Shown here: positions 1 to 7,191 of the stretch, piece after piece
Layout: the number at the start of each line of letters is the position of its first letter
Numbering within the stretch: position 1 is the stretch's first letter
Assembly (NCBI GenBank): GCA_027023915.1
Contig: JALVUB010000226.1
Location: 1 to 24,879 of the forward strand
Reading direction: 5' to 3'
DNA from: Sedimenticola sp.
GTDB taxonomy: Bacteria > Pseudomonadota > Gammaproteobacteria > Chromatiales > Chromatiaceae
DNA: 24,879 nt
Position numbers and translations under genes: made by a program
Notes under the pieces: model-generated
What the model saw: the letters and a program-made list of their open reading frames with translations, nothing else
What the model was told of the DNA's origin: nothing
Database searches by the model: none

Positions 1-985
1 GACCATAGAGGGTCATGTAGCCGTCGCCGTGGTCGATGATGAGAAGCAAACCATAGCCCCTCAGCCAGTCGGCATAGGCCACCCGTCCCCCATGAACGGC
101 TTTTACCGCGCGCCCTTCGGGCGCTTTGATTATAACCCCCTCCCAACGCAAGCTACCGATTTTATGCGCACCGAAATGGACCGCGATACGACCGGCCAGG
201 GGCCAATGGAGCCGTCCCCTGCGGACACGAAAGGGCTTCTGTTCCGGCGCCCCCAGCGCCTGTAGGGCACGAGCGCTCTCCTGAACTACCGACTCAAGCC
301 GCCGCATGTCTTCCTGCATCCGCTTGAGACGGAGATCTCCCTGCCGTAACTGTTTGTCGATATTCGCCAGCAAACGCTTTTGCTGTTTTTTTTGCGCCCT
401 CAGGCTGCGCCTTTCCTGATCGAGCTGTTCCGCCACCCGCCGCCGTTGGCGTTGTTTTTCTTCCAGCTCGCTGGAAAGCCTGATCAGTTCTTTCAGCCCG
501 TCCTGCAGCGCGCGGAGCTTTTCCGCCCGCGTACGGGAAAGGTAATCGTGATAGGCGAGCACCCGGGAGATACGGGCGGGATCTTCCTGATTGAGCAACA
601 ATTTGAGCCTTTCCTCGCGGCCTGCCAAATAGGCGCCCCGCACCAGGGCAGCCAGTTCACGGCGCAAGGCCGCCACCTCACGGCGTTTCTTTTGTTGTTG
701 TTTTTTCAACAGGCGAAGGCGGCGATCCAACGCCCGTCTTTCGGTTTGCAGCTCGCGCAGACGTTGGGCGATGGTGCCGATGCGGCGGTCGAGCTCCGCC
801 AACGCCTGGTCGAGCTGGCCGCGCTGCCCCTTCAGGCGTTGTTGCTGATGGCGCAGTTCTTCGATGGCGTGACGCAGACGCTCCGCGTTTTTTGATGAGT
901 CAGCCGACGAATCCCGGGCAGCCACGCCCCTGCCCAGGACGAGCAGAAGACAGCAGCAGGCAAGTATTAGGCTATTCTTCGTCAA
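1..985 (-). CDS. envC: EnvC-like murein hydrolase activator (3' end beyond window)
   Basis: Partial gene with about 328 codons visible; the C-terminus lies beyond base 1. It would be a periplasmic activator of cell-division amidases; E. coli EnvC activates AmiA/AmiB and is recruited by FtsEX. The N-terminus is a hydrophobic signal segment (about residues 4–20), followed by a long Lys/Arg/Glu/Gln-rich coiled coil (about 33–225) and the beginning of an M23/LytM domain (from about 256, ending HGDGYMTLYG). The first metal motif of active LytM enzymes is not recognisable (WEGVII where a His/Asp pair would be), as expected for a non-catalytic activator. I chose a TTG start at 985, which has GGAG four bases upstream and keeps the signal peptide; it overlaps the end of gpmI by 14 bp. 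The gpmI–envC order matches E. coli. Family assignment is firm; the start is inferred. Confidence 0.85.
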   Translation of the reverse strand, partial: MTKNSLILACCCLLLVLGRGVAARDSSADSSKNAERLRHAIEELRHQQQRLKGQRGQLDQALAELDRRIGTIAQRLRELQTERRALDRRLRLLKKQQQKKRREVAALRRELAALVRGAYLAGREERLKLLLNQEDPARISRVLAYHDYLSRTRAEKLRALQDGLKELIRLSSELEEKQRQRRRVAEQLDQERRSLRAQKKQQKRLLANIDKQLRQGDLRLKRMQEDMRRLESVVQESARALQALGAPEQKPFRVRRGRLHWPLAGRIAVHFGAHKIGSLRWEGVIIKAPEGRAVKAVHGGRVAYADWLRGYGLLLIIDHGDGYMTLYG

Positions 986-2528
986 GGAACTCCAGCAGCG
1001 GACGACCGGTCATCTCCATGGGCTGCTTCAGCCCCATGATCTGCAACAGAGTAGGCGCCACGTCACACAAAGCACCGCCATCGAGCACCTTCGCCGACCG
1101 CGGGCCCATGTAGATGATGGGCACCGGATTGGTGGTGTGCGCTGTGTAGGGCTGACCGGTCTTTTCATCCCGCATCTTCTCACAGTTGCCGTGATCGGCG
1201 GTGATGAGCATGGCGCCACCAACTTTGTGCAGCGAGCGCGCCACCCGGCCCAGGCATTCGTCCAGTGTTTCCACCGCCTGCACCGCCGCTTCAAACACGC
1301 CAGTGTGCCCCACCATGTCGCCATTGGCGTAGTTGACGATGATGGCGTCGTATTTGCCTCCTTCGATGGCCTCCACCAGCCGGTCGGTGACTTCTGGGGC
1401 GCTCATTTCAGGTTTGTGGTCATAGGTGGGAACGTCTGGCGAGGGCACCAAGATGCGGTCTTCCGCCTCGAAGGGCTCTTCGCGCCCGCCGTTGAAAAAG
1501 AAGGTAACGTGGGCATATTTTTCGGTTTCCGCCAAGCGCAACTGGCGCAACCCCAGCTTGGCGATGTATTCGCCGAACACGTTCTTCAGCTTCTCCGCCG
1601 GGAAGGCCACTGGGATATCCCAGTCCTTGTGGTATTCGGTCAGGGCAACAAACTGCCCCAACCTGGGCCAGCGGACGCGCTCAAAACAGTCGAATTCCGG
1701 CTCGATGAAGGCTCGCACGATCTGCCGCACCCTGTCGGAGCGGTAGTTCATGCTGATGACCACATCACCGTCCTCGATGCGCACCGGCGCTTCCCCCATG
1801 GGCACGATGCGGGTAGGCTTGATGAACTCATCGGTCTCGCCCCGCTCGTAGGCCATCTCCAGCCCGGCCTCGGCGGTTTCCGCCTCATACTCGGCCTGGG
1901 CATCCACCATCAGGTCGTAGGCCTGCTTCACCCGGTTCCAGCGGTGATCCCTGTCCATGGCGTAGTAGCGCCCAACGATGCCCGCGATGCGACCAGTCCC
2001 AAGCTCGGCGAACACCTTATCCATGGCCGCGAGAGATGGCCCCGCGCTCTTGGGCGGCATGTCCCGGCCATCGAGAAAGGCATGCACATAGACCTTTTCG
2101 GCGCCACGCTTGACCGCCAGGCGAACCATGGCGTGAATATGATCCTCGTGGCTGTGAACACCTCCGGGCGAAAGCAAACCCATGATATGCACCGCCTTGC
2201 CGTCCGCCACCGCCATGTCCACCGCGCCGGTGAGAGTGGCATTGTTGAAAAAAGAGCCTGTGCGGATGGAACGGCTCACCCGGGTGAACTCCTGATAGAC
2301 CACCCGCCCGCTGCCGAGGTTGATGTGCCCCACCTCGGAATTGCCCATCTGGCCGCTTGGCAGCCCCACTGCGGAGCCGGAAGTGTGCAGCAGGTTGTGG
2401 GGACACTCGCGCCAAAAACGGTCCCACACCGGCGTGCGGGCGTTGGCGATAGCATTGTATTCGGTATCTTCACTGTATCCCCAACCGTCGAGGATGATAA
2501 GGACGACGGGGCGTGGCGCTTTGCTCAT
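972..2528 (-). CDS. gpmI: 2,3-bisphosphoglycerate-independent phosphoglycerate mutase
   Basis: Interconverts 3- and 2-phosphoglycerate in glycolysis and gluconeogenesis; a cytosolic Mn-dependent enzyme of the alkaline phosphatase superfamily. The 518-residue length is normal for the family. Visible motifs are the N-terminal metal site ILDGWGYS with Asp14, the catalytic serine in MGNSEVGH (Ser64), HSHEDH, GRYYAMDRD and the C-terminal metal motif ADHGNCEKM. The ATG at 2528 gives the family-typical N-terminus, although the Shine-Dalgarno sequence is weak. It lies upstream of envC on the same strand, with a 14-bp overlap, and is divergent from the ArsR gene. Confidence 0.97.
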   Translation of the reverse strand: MSKAPRPVVLIILDGWGYSEDTEYNAIANARTPVWDRFWRECPHNLLHTSGSAVGLPSGQMGNSEVGHINLGSGRVVYQEFTRVSRSIRTGSFFNNATLTGAVDMAVADGKAVHIMGLLSPGGVHSHEDHIHAMVRLAVKRGAEKVYVHAFLDGRDMPPKSAGPSLAAMDKVFAELGTGRIAGIVGRYYAMDRDHRWNRVKQAYDLMVDAQAEYEAETAEAGLEMAYERGETDEFIKPTRIVPMGEAPVRIEDGDVVISMNYRSDRVRQIVRAFIEPEFDCFERVRWPRLGQFVALTEYHKDWDIPVAFPAEKLKNVFGEYIAKLGLRQLRLAETEKYAHVTFFFNGGREEPFEAEDRILVPSPDVPTYDHKPEMSAPEVTDRLVEAIEGGKYDAIIVNYANGDMVGHTGVFEAAVQAVETLDECLGRVARSLHKVGGAMLITADHGNCEKMRDEKTGQPYTAHTTNPVPIIYMGPRSAKVLDGGALCDVAPTLLQIMGLKQPMEMTGRPLLEFLDEE

Positions 2529-2863
2529 CGATTATCTTTGTCGTTGCGTGACAATCCGCCGGGCGCCGCCTCGGCCGCGCACCGGAAAACATTGGAATCC
2601 ACTCCGGCATCAAGTCATGAAGCGATGCGACAGCTTGGAGAACCGGCAAGCAGCCGACCGCGCACGCATCAGAACTTCCGGAACTGAAAGGAACAGCGAT
2701 TTTACCAGATCCCCGTGGCGGAAGGATCAGACAACCCGCTTCCACCCACCGGGTTTTTCCATTCGGCTTGCACGGTAAAACAGTGTATTATTGTATTAAT
2801 GACTATGGAATCTCTGATGTATCCTCATTTATTGTGTCACTCCATTCTGACGAGGAACCGCCA
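2529..2863. other. 335-bp intergenic region between divergent gpmI and the ArsR gene
   Basis: No convincing gene was found here; open frames through it on both strands have no recognisable protein. The half near gpmI is GC-rich with no clear hairpin. The half near the ArsR gene (about 2775–2835) is markedly AT-rich compared with the surrounding DNA and contains two tandem 8-mers, GTATTATT and GTATTAAT, at 2785–2800. It should hold the promoters of both divergent units and possibly the ArsR operator. Confidence 0.6.
2699..2707 (-). promoter_or_regulatory. Candidate extended -10 promoter for gpmI
   Basis: On the minus strand the sequence reads TGG-TAAAAT, an extended -10 (TGn) element with a 5/6 match to TATAAT at 2699–2704. 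No good -35 is present at the usual distance. Transcription would start near 2692, leaving a leader of about 160 nt before gpmI. Sequence inspection only. Confidence 0.35.
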
Positions 2864-3217
2864 GTGACGAAAAAAGCCCACACCGCAATGGATACAATGG
2901 AACCCCTGCAACCCGGCATGTCGCTGCTGGGCAGCGACAAGGACATCGAACGGGCCTCCCGCTCGCTGAAGGCCATGTCCCACCCCCTGCGTCTCAAGAT
3001 CCTTTGCACCCTGGGGGAAAACGAGGTGAGCGTGCATGAAATAGTCAACCAGGTGGGTTCCTCCCAGAGCAACATTTCCCAGCATCTGGCGATCCTCCGC
3101 GACAAGGGAATCCTGGATGCGCGCAAGGAGGCCAACCGGGTCTTCTACCGGGTGGCGGACGCCCGCACGCTGCAACTCATCGGCATGATGCGGCAGGTGT
3201 TCTGCACCCATTCCTGA
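2864..3217 (+). CDS. ArsR-family repressor, BigR/SqrR (persulfide-sensor) type
   Basis: Winged-helix repressor of 117 residues. The core runs from AMSHPLRLKIL (37–47) through the recognition helix region SSQSNISQHLAILRDKG (66–82) to the wing RKEANRVFYRV (87–97). Two cysteines, Cys48 and Cys114, are 66 residues apart, the same spacing as the redox pair of SqrR (C41/C107) and BigR (C42/C108), which form a tetrasulfide or disulfide on sulfide stress; metal-binding CxC motifs of classical ArsR are absent. I chose the GTG at 2864, preceded by GAGGAA at a six-base spacing. An upstream in-frame TTG at 2768 would add an unlike N-terminus encoded by AT-rich DNA, and ATG 2888 is an alternative. A rhodanese gene follows on the same strand after 83 bp. 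Sulfide or persulfide sensing is inferred from the cysteines and the neighbour. Confidence 0.85.
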   Translation: MTKKAHTAMDTMEPLQPGMSLLGSDKDIERASRSLKAMSHPLRLKILCTLGENEVSVHEIVNQVGSSQSNISQHLAILRDKGILDARKEANRVFYRVADARTLQLIGMMRQVFCTHS

Positions 3218-3259
3218 AGAAGATTCCAAACGGCACCTATCCCTCGCCAGCCGAGCGGT

Positions 3260-3265
3260 TATAAT
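3260..3265 (+). promoter_or_regulatory. Candidate -10 box upstream of the rhodanese–secB–gpsA group
   Basis: A perfect TATAAT lies 35 bp before the rhodanese start, in the 83-bp gap after the ArsR gene. No recognisable -35 stands 16–18 bp upstream, so the promoter is tentative. If real, it would allow the secB group to be transcribed independently of the ArsR gene. Confidence 0.35.
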
Positions 3266-3300
3266 TGCCGCCTTTCACCGCAACCCGGCAAAATCACCGG

Positions 3301-3723
3301 ATGCAACAGCTACTGGAATTCGCCTCACACCATCTGCCCCTGGTCATCACCTTTTTCGGCCTGGCGGCGGCGCTTATCTGGAACCTCTTCTTCGATCCGG
3401 TGGCCAGATCTGCCGTCACCCCGCTACAGGCCACGCCGCTCATCAACCACGAAGACGCCGTGGTGCTGGATGTGCGCTCCATAACCGAGTTCAACCAGGG
3501 TCACATCGTCAACGCCATCAATATCCCGCTAAACAGCCTGAACAAACAGCTTCAGCAACTGGAGAAATACCGCGAGCGTCCCATCATTGTCGCCTGCCGC
3601 TCGGGCTCCCGCTCGGCCACGGCCACGAAAATGCTGATTAAAGAAGGCTTTTCCAAGGTACATAACCTGCGCGGCGGCATGATGGCCTGGCAGAGCGCGG
3701 GCCTGCCCATCAAGAAATCCTGA
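3301..3723 (+). CDS. Membrane-anchored rhodanese-like sulfurtransferase (YibN-like)
   Basis: A 140-residue protein with one N-terminal membrane segment (about 13–31) followed by a single rhodanese domain. The active-site loop CRSGSRS begins at Cys99, the presumed persulfide carrier, and the domain ends with LRGGMMAWQSAGLP. The ATG at 3301 matches the N-terminus of E. coli YibN (MQ..QF..H); a TTG at 3265 would add 12 residues without homology support. It lies 10 bp before secB, as part of a probable rhodanese–secB–gpsA operon. In E. coli the order is yibN–grxC–secB–gpsA; no grxC is present here. The physiological substrate is unknown. The adjacent persulfide-type repressor suggests sulfur metabolism, which is inference. 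Confidence 0.85.
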   Translation: MQQLLEFASHHLPLVITFFGLAAALIWNLFFDPVARSAVTPLQATPLINHEDAVVLDVRSITEFNQGHIVNAINIPLNSLNKQLQQLEKYRERPIIVACRSGSRSATATKMLIKEGFSKVHNLRGGMMAWQSAGLPIKKS

Positions 3724-3733
3724 GGAACCAACC

Positions 3734-4189
3734 ATGAGCGAAGAAACCCAAGACCGGCAGTTCACCCTGCAACGCATCTACACAAAGGACATCTCTTTCG
3801 AAACCCCCAACTCACCCGAGATCTTCACCCAGGAGTGGCGCCCGGAGATCAGCGTCAACATCAATAACGCCATGAAAGACCTTGGCGACGGCAATCTGGA
3901 GGTGGTCCTCACAGTCACAGTGACCGCCAAGGTGGGCGACAAAACCGCTTTTCTGGTGGAAGTGAGCCAGGCGGGCATCTTCCTGGCGCAAAATATTCCC
4001 GACGAAGAGATGGGGCCGCTGCTGGGTATCTACTGCCCCAATGTGCTCTTCCCCTATGTGCGGGAAGTCGTCTCCGACTTGGTCACCCGCGGCACTTTCC
4101 CCCAGTTCCTGCTGGCGCCGGTCAATTTCGAGGCGCTCTATGCCCAGCAGATGCAGCAACAGCAGGAAGGACAGCCGTCGGAACACTGA
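3734..4189 (+). CDS. secB: Protein-export chaperone SecB
   Basis: Cytosolic tetrameric chaperone that keeps preproteins unfolded and delivers them to SecA for export through SecYEG (secY is also in this window). The 151-residue length is typical. Family blocks are visible: FTLQRIYTKDISFETPNSP near the N-terminus, AFLVEVSQAGIF in the middle, and GIYCPNVLFPYVREVVSDLV followed by FPQFLLAPVNFEALY. The C-terminal tail is Gln-rich. The ATG at 3734 has a good ribosome-binding site (GAGGAA). Confidence 0.97.
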   Translation: MSEETQDRQFTLQRIYTKDISFETPNSPEIFTQEWRPEISVNINNAMKDLGDGNLEVVLTVTVTAKVGDKTAFLVEVSQAGIFLAQNIPDEEMGPLLGIYCPNVLFPYVREVVSDLVTRGTFPQFLLAPVNFEALYAQQMQQQQEGQPSEH

Positions 4190-4199
4190 AGCGCGTCGG

Positions 4200-5207
4200 A
4201 TGGCGGGCCAGCGGATCGGGGTGATCGGCGCGGGCTCCTGGGGTACCGCCCTGGGCATCCTGCTCGCCCGCCATGGACATCAGGTCTTGTTGTGGGGCCA
4301 CGAGCCCCAAGAGATGCACCACCTGCAACAGGATGGTGAAAACCGCCGCTATCTGCCCGGCCTGCCTTTCCCTTCCGGCCTGCATCCGGTGGTTGAACTG
4401 GAAGCGGCACTGGAAGGAGTGGATGAGATCCTGATAGTGGTGCCCAGCCACGCTTTCGAGAAGGTGCTGCAACGGGTCCAGGAGCTGATCCCGGCCCCCC
4501 ACTCTCTCTCCTGGGCCACCAAGGGGCTGGTGCCACAAGGCCGGCGGCTGCTGCACGAAGCGGCCAGCTCGATCTTTCCAAACGCCAGCCTGGCGGTGAT
4601 CTCGGGCCCCACTTTTGCCGCCGAAGTGGCCCGTGGACTACCCACCGCCGTTACCGTGGCCTCCAGCGATACGGAGCACGCCCGCAAGCTGGCGGGCTAT
4701 CTTCATGGCGACAGCTTCCGCGCCTACACCTCCTCGGACCTGGTGGGGGTTGAGGTGGGCGGGGCGGCCAAGAACGTGATGGCCATTGCCGCCGGCATCT
4801 CCGACGGCCTGGGCTTCGGCGCCAATGCCCGCGCCGCGCTCATCACCCGGGGCCTGGCGGAGATCACACGGCTGGGATTGGCGCTGGGTGGCGAACACGC
4901 CACTTTCATGGGACTGGCGGGACTGGGCGACCTGGTGCTCACCTGTACCGACGATCAGTCACGCAACCGTCGCATGGGGCTGGCGCTGGCGCGCGGTCTC
5001 ACTATTGAAGAGGCCAAACGGGAAATCGGCCAGGAGGTGGAAGGGCTGGGCGCGGCCCGGGATTTCCACCACAAGGCCCGGGAACTGGGCGTGGAAATGC
5101 CCATCACCGCCGCCGTTCATCAAGTGCTCTACCAGGGACTGGCGCCCGACGCGGCGGTACGCGCCCTGCTTGCGCGCCACCCACGTGATGAAAGCGATCC
5201 CATTTAG
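4200..5207 (+). CDS. gpsA: Glycerol-3-phosphate dehydrogenase [NAD(P)+]
   Basis: Reduces dihydroxyacetone phosphate to sn-glycerol 3-phosphate for phospholipid synthesis. The protein has 335 residues with the N-terminal dinucleotide-binding motif GAGSWG (10–15), then VPSHAF, SWATKGL, SGPTFAAEVARG (from about 135), the catalytic Lys191 in the AAKNVMAIAAG helix, and GLAGLGDLVLTCT further on. The ATG at 4200 begins the Rossmann strand at the expected place. An open frame extends upstream to 4041 but only shadows secB. It begins 10 bp after secB, and the secB–gpsA order is conserved in many gammaproteobacteria. It is convergent with trmL. Confidence 0.97.
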   Translation: MAGQRIGVIGAGSWGTALGILLARHGHQVLLWGHEPQEMHHLQQDGENRRYLPGLPFPSGLHPVVELEAALEGVDEILIVVPSHAFEKVLQRVQELIPAPHSLSWATKGLVPQGRRLLHEAASSIFPNASLAVISGPTFAAEVARGLPTAVTVASSDTEHARKLAGYLHGDSFRAYTSSDLVGVEVGGAAKNVMAIAAGISDGLGFGANARAALITRGLAEITRLGLALGGEHATFMGLAGLGDLVLTCTDDQSRNRRMGLALARGLTIEEAKREIGQEVEGLGAARDFHHKARELGVEMPITAAVHQVLYQGLAPDAAVRALLARHPRDESDPI

Positions 5208-5209
5208 GC

Positions 5210-5230
5210 AGGCCTGAAAAATTCAGGCCT
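5210..5230. terminator. Hairpin between convergent gpsA and trmL
   Basis: A perfect 9-bp inverted repeat (AGGCCTGAA, loop AAA, TTCAGGCCT) starts three bases after the gpsA stop and overlaps the trmL stop. No T-tract follows on either strand, so it is at best a weak bidirectional terminator or a 3'-end stabiliser. Confidence 0.45.
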
Positions 5231-5705
5231 TCCCGTGACACTGGGAAGCACCGGCAAAACCCTGCTGGCGCCAGGCTTCATACACCACCACCGCCACCGC
5301 GTTGGATAGATTGAGACTCCGCTGCCCTGGTCTCATGGGAAGGCGCAACCGCTGTTCTTCGGGTACCCTGGCCAACACCTCAGAAGGCAACCCTCGGGTT
5401 TCCGGACCGAACAGCAGCAGGTCGCCAGGTTGGTAGGCCACTTCGGCGTGACAACGGCAACCACGGGTGGTACAGGCAAAAAGACGGGGCGGGCTCACCG
5501 CCTGGAGCAACGCCTCGAAAGAGTCATGCACCCGCAGATCAACATATTCGTGATAGTCGAGACCGGCCCGCTTCAGACGCGAGGAATCCAGTTCGAACCC
5601 CAAGGGGGCCACCAGATGAAGATCACAACCGGCATTGGCGCAAAGCCGGATGATGTTGCCCGTGTTGGGCGGTATTTCCGGCTGATACAATGCAACGCTG
5701 AACAT
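5223..5705 (-). CDS. trmL: tRNA (cytidine/uridine-2'-O)-methyltransferase TrmL
   Basis: SPOUT-class enzyme that 2'-O-methylates wobble nucleotide 34 of certain leucine tRNAs using SAM. The 160-residue length compares with 157 for E. coli TrmL. Visible motifs are the N-terminal block LYQPEIPPNTGNIIRLCANAG, FGPETRGLP at 99–107 (SAM-binding knot), and RSLNLSNAVAVVVYEAWRQ near the C-terminus, the SPOUT motif 3 region. The ATG at 5705 has an AAGGCGGA ribosome-binding site upstream. It is divergent from pyrD, with only 23 bp between start codons. E. coli has the same gene close to gpsA. Confidence 0.95.
   Translation of the reverse strand: MFSVALYQPEIPPNTGNIIRLCANAGCDLHLVAPLGFELDSSRLKRAGLDYHEYVDLRVHDSFEALLQAVSPPRLFACTTRGCRCHAEVAYQPGDLLLFGPETRGLPSEVLARVPEEQRLRLPMRPGQRSLNLSNAVAVVVYEAWRQQGFAGASQCHGKA
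5683..5691 (+). promoter_or_regulatory. Candidate pyrD promoter (extended -10) inside the trmL 5' end
   Basis: TGA-TACAAT is an extended -10 with a 5/6 match to TATAAT. The -35 region at 17-bp spacing reads TGTTGG (weak). Transcription would start near 5698, giving a leader of about 30 nt before the pyrD ATG at 5729. The element lies in the first codons of divergent trmL, because the intergenic gap is too short to hold a promoter. Confidence 0.45.
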
Positions 5706-5728
5706 AAAATCCGCCTTGCTGAAACAGA

Positions 5729-6682
<954 letters not shown>

Positions 6683-6695
6683 ACAGCCACGCTTC

Positions 6696-7091
6696 CTACC
6701 GCAGGTGTTCGATGTAGTGGGGGTGATCCTCCCGCTCCATGCGCACCGCCTCGGCCTCCACTTCCAACACCGCCTTGTCTTCCCCAACCTGCAACCGGCA
6801 ACCCGTCTGGCCCCGGCTCTCCAGAGGGACGGGCACCATGTCGCGGTAGGTATAGACGTTCTCCATCACGTCGCCGCCCCGACACTCAGCGGGAAGCGCA
6901 ATATCCCCGCCTTGAAGAAGACGGGCGCCATCGAAGACGAGCTCAATGTTCTGGTGCCAGCGGGTGCGCTCCTTGGAGCCGGTCATGGTCTGGATGAGAT
7001 AGGCAGGCTCAAAGCGCACCCGCACCTGATCCCCTTCAACCCTGACCGAGTGGATGATGGAGCCTGGAAGTTCTATGCTGGTGAGATCCAT
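6696..7091 (-). CDS. Conserved-looking protein of unknown function (131 aa)
   Basis: Not recognised. The 131-residue predicted protein is acidic and rich in alternating hydrophobic and charged residues, suggesting mostly beta structure (IIHSVRVEGDQVRVRFEPAYL near the N-terminus, CRLQVGEDKAVLEVEAEAVRM near the C-terminus). There is no signal peptide, membrane segment or known catalytic motif. Two cysteines occur, in AECRGG and TGCRL. The ATG at 7091 has only a weak AAGAG upstream. It is convergent with pyrD (13-bp gap) and lies 100 bp beyond the end of ntrC, on the same strand. It is accepted as a gene because the frame fills the whole gap between recognised genes and has natural protein composition. 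Confidence 0.7.
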   Translation of the reverse strand: MDLTSIELPGSIIHSVRVEGDQVRVRFEPAYLIQTMTGSKERTRWHQNIELVFDGARLLQGGDIALPAECRGGDVMENVYTYRDMVPVPLESRGQTGCRLQVGEDKAVLEVEAEAVRMEREDHPHYIEHLR

Positions 7092-7109
7092 GACTGCTCT
7101 TTTGACCTT

Positions 7110-7184
7110 ATGTTCATCGAACTGTTTCTCATTCTAGCGCTGGTGGCGGTGGCGGTGGCCGCGATGAAACCGTGGAAATGGTGA
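7110..7184 (+). CDS. Possible 24-residue single-span membrane peptide
   Basis: A short frame in the 100-bp gap between the unknown gene and ntrC encodes a peptide with an acidic N-terminal residue, a continuous hydrophobic stretch (about residues 5–18) and a basic, Trp-containing tail (KPWKW). That layout is typical of small bacterial membrane proteins. It is on the opposite strand to both neighbours. No Shine-Dalgarno sequence precedes the ATG, and part of the Val/Ala run comes from a GGTGGC repeat, so chance is possible. Confidence 0.3.
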   Translation: MFIELFLILALVAVAVAAMKPWKW

Positions 7185-7191
7185 CGGGAAA

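Noticed and set aside
1137..2687. Long 516-codon plus-strand open frame
   Set aside because: It lies exactly opposite gpmI, has no recognisable motif and a His/Pro-rich composition typical of an antisense shadow.
2470..2745. 91-codon minus-strand open frame in the gpmI–arsR gap
   Set aside because: No motif, low-complexity Pro/Arg end, and its 3' part overlaps the gpmI start in another frame.
7140..7164. Short GGTGGC tandem repeat
   Set aside because: Only three copies; it accounts for the Val/Ala run of the small ORF and is not a repeat array of its own.
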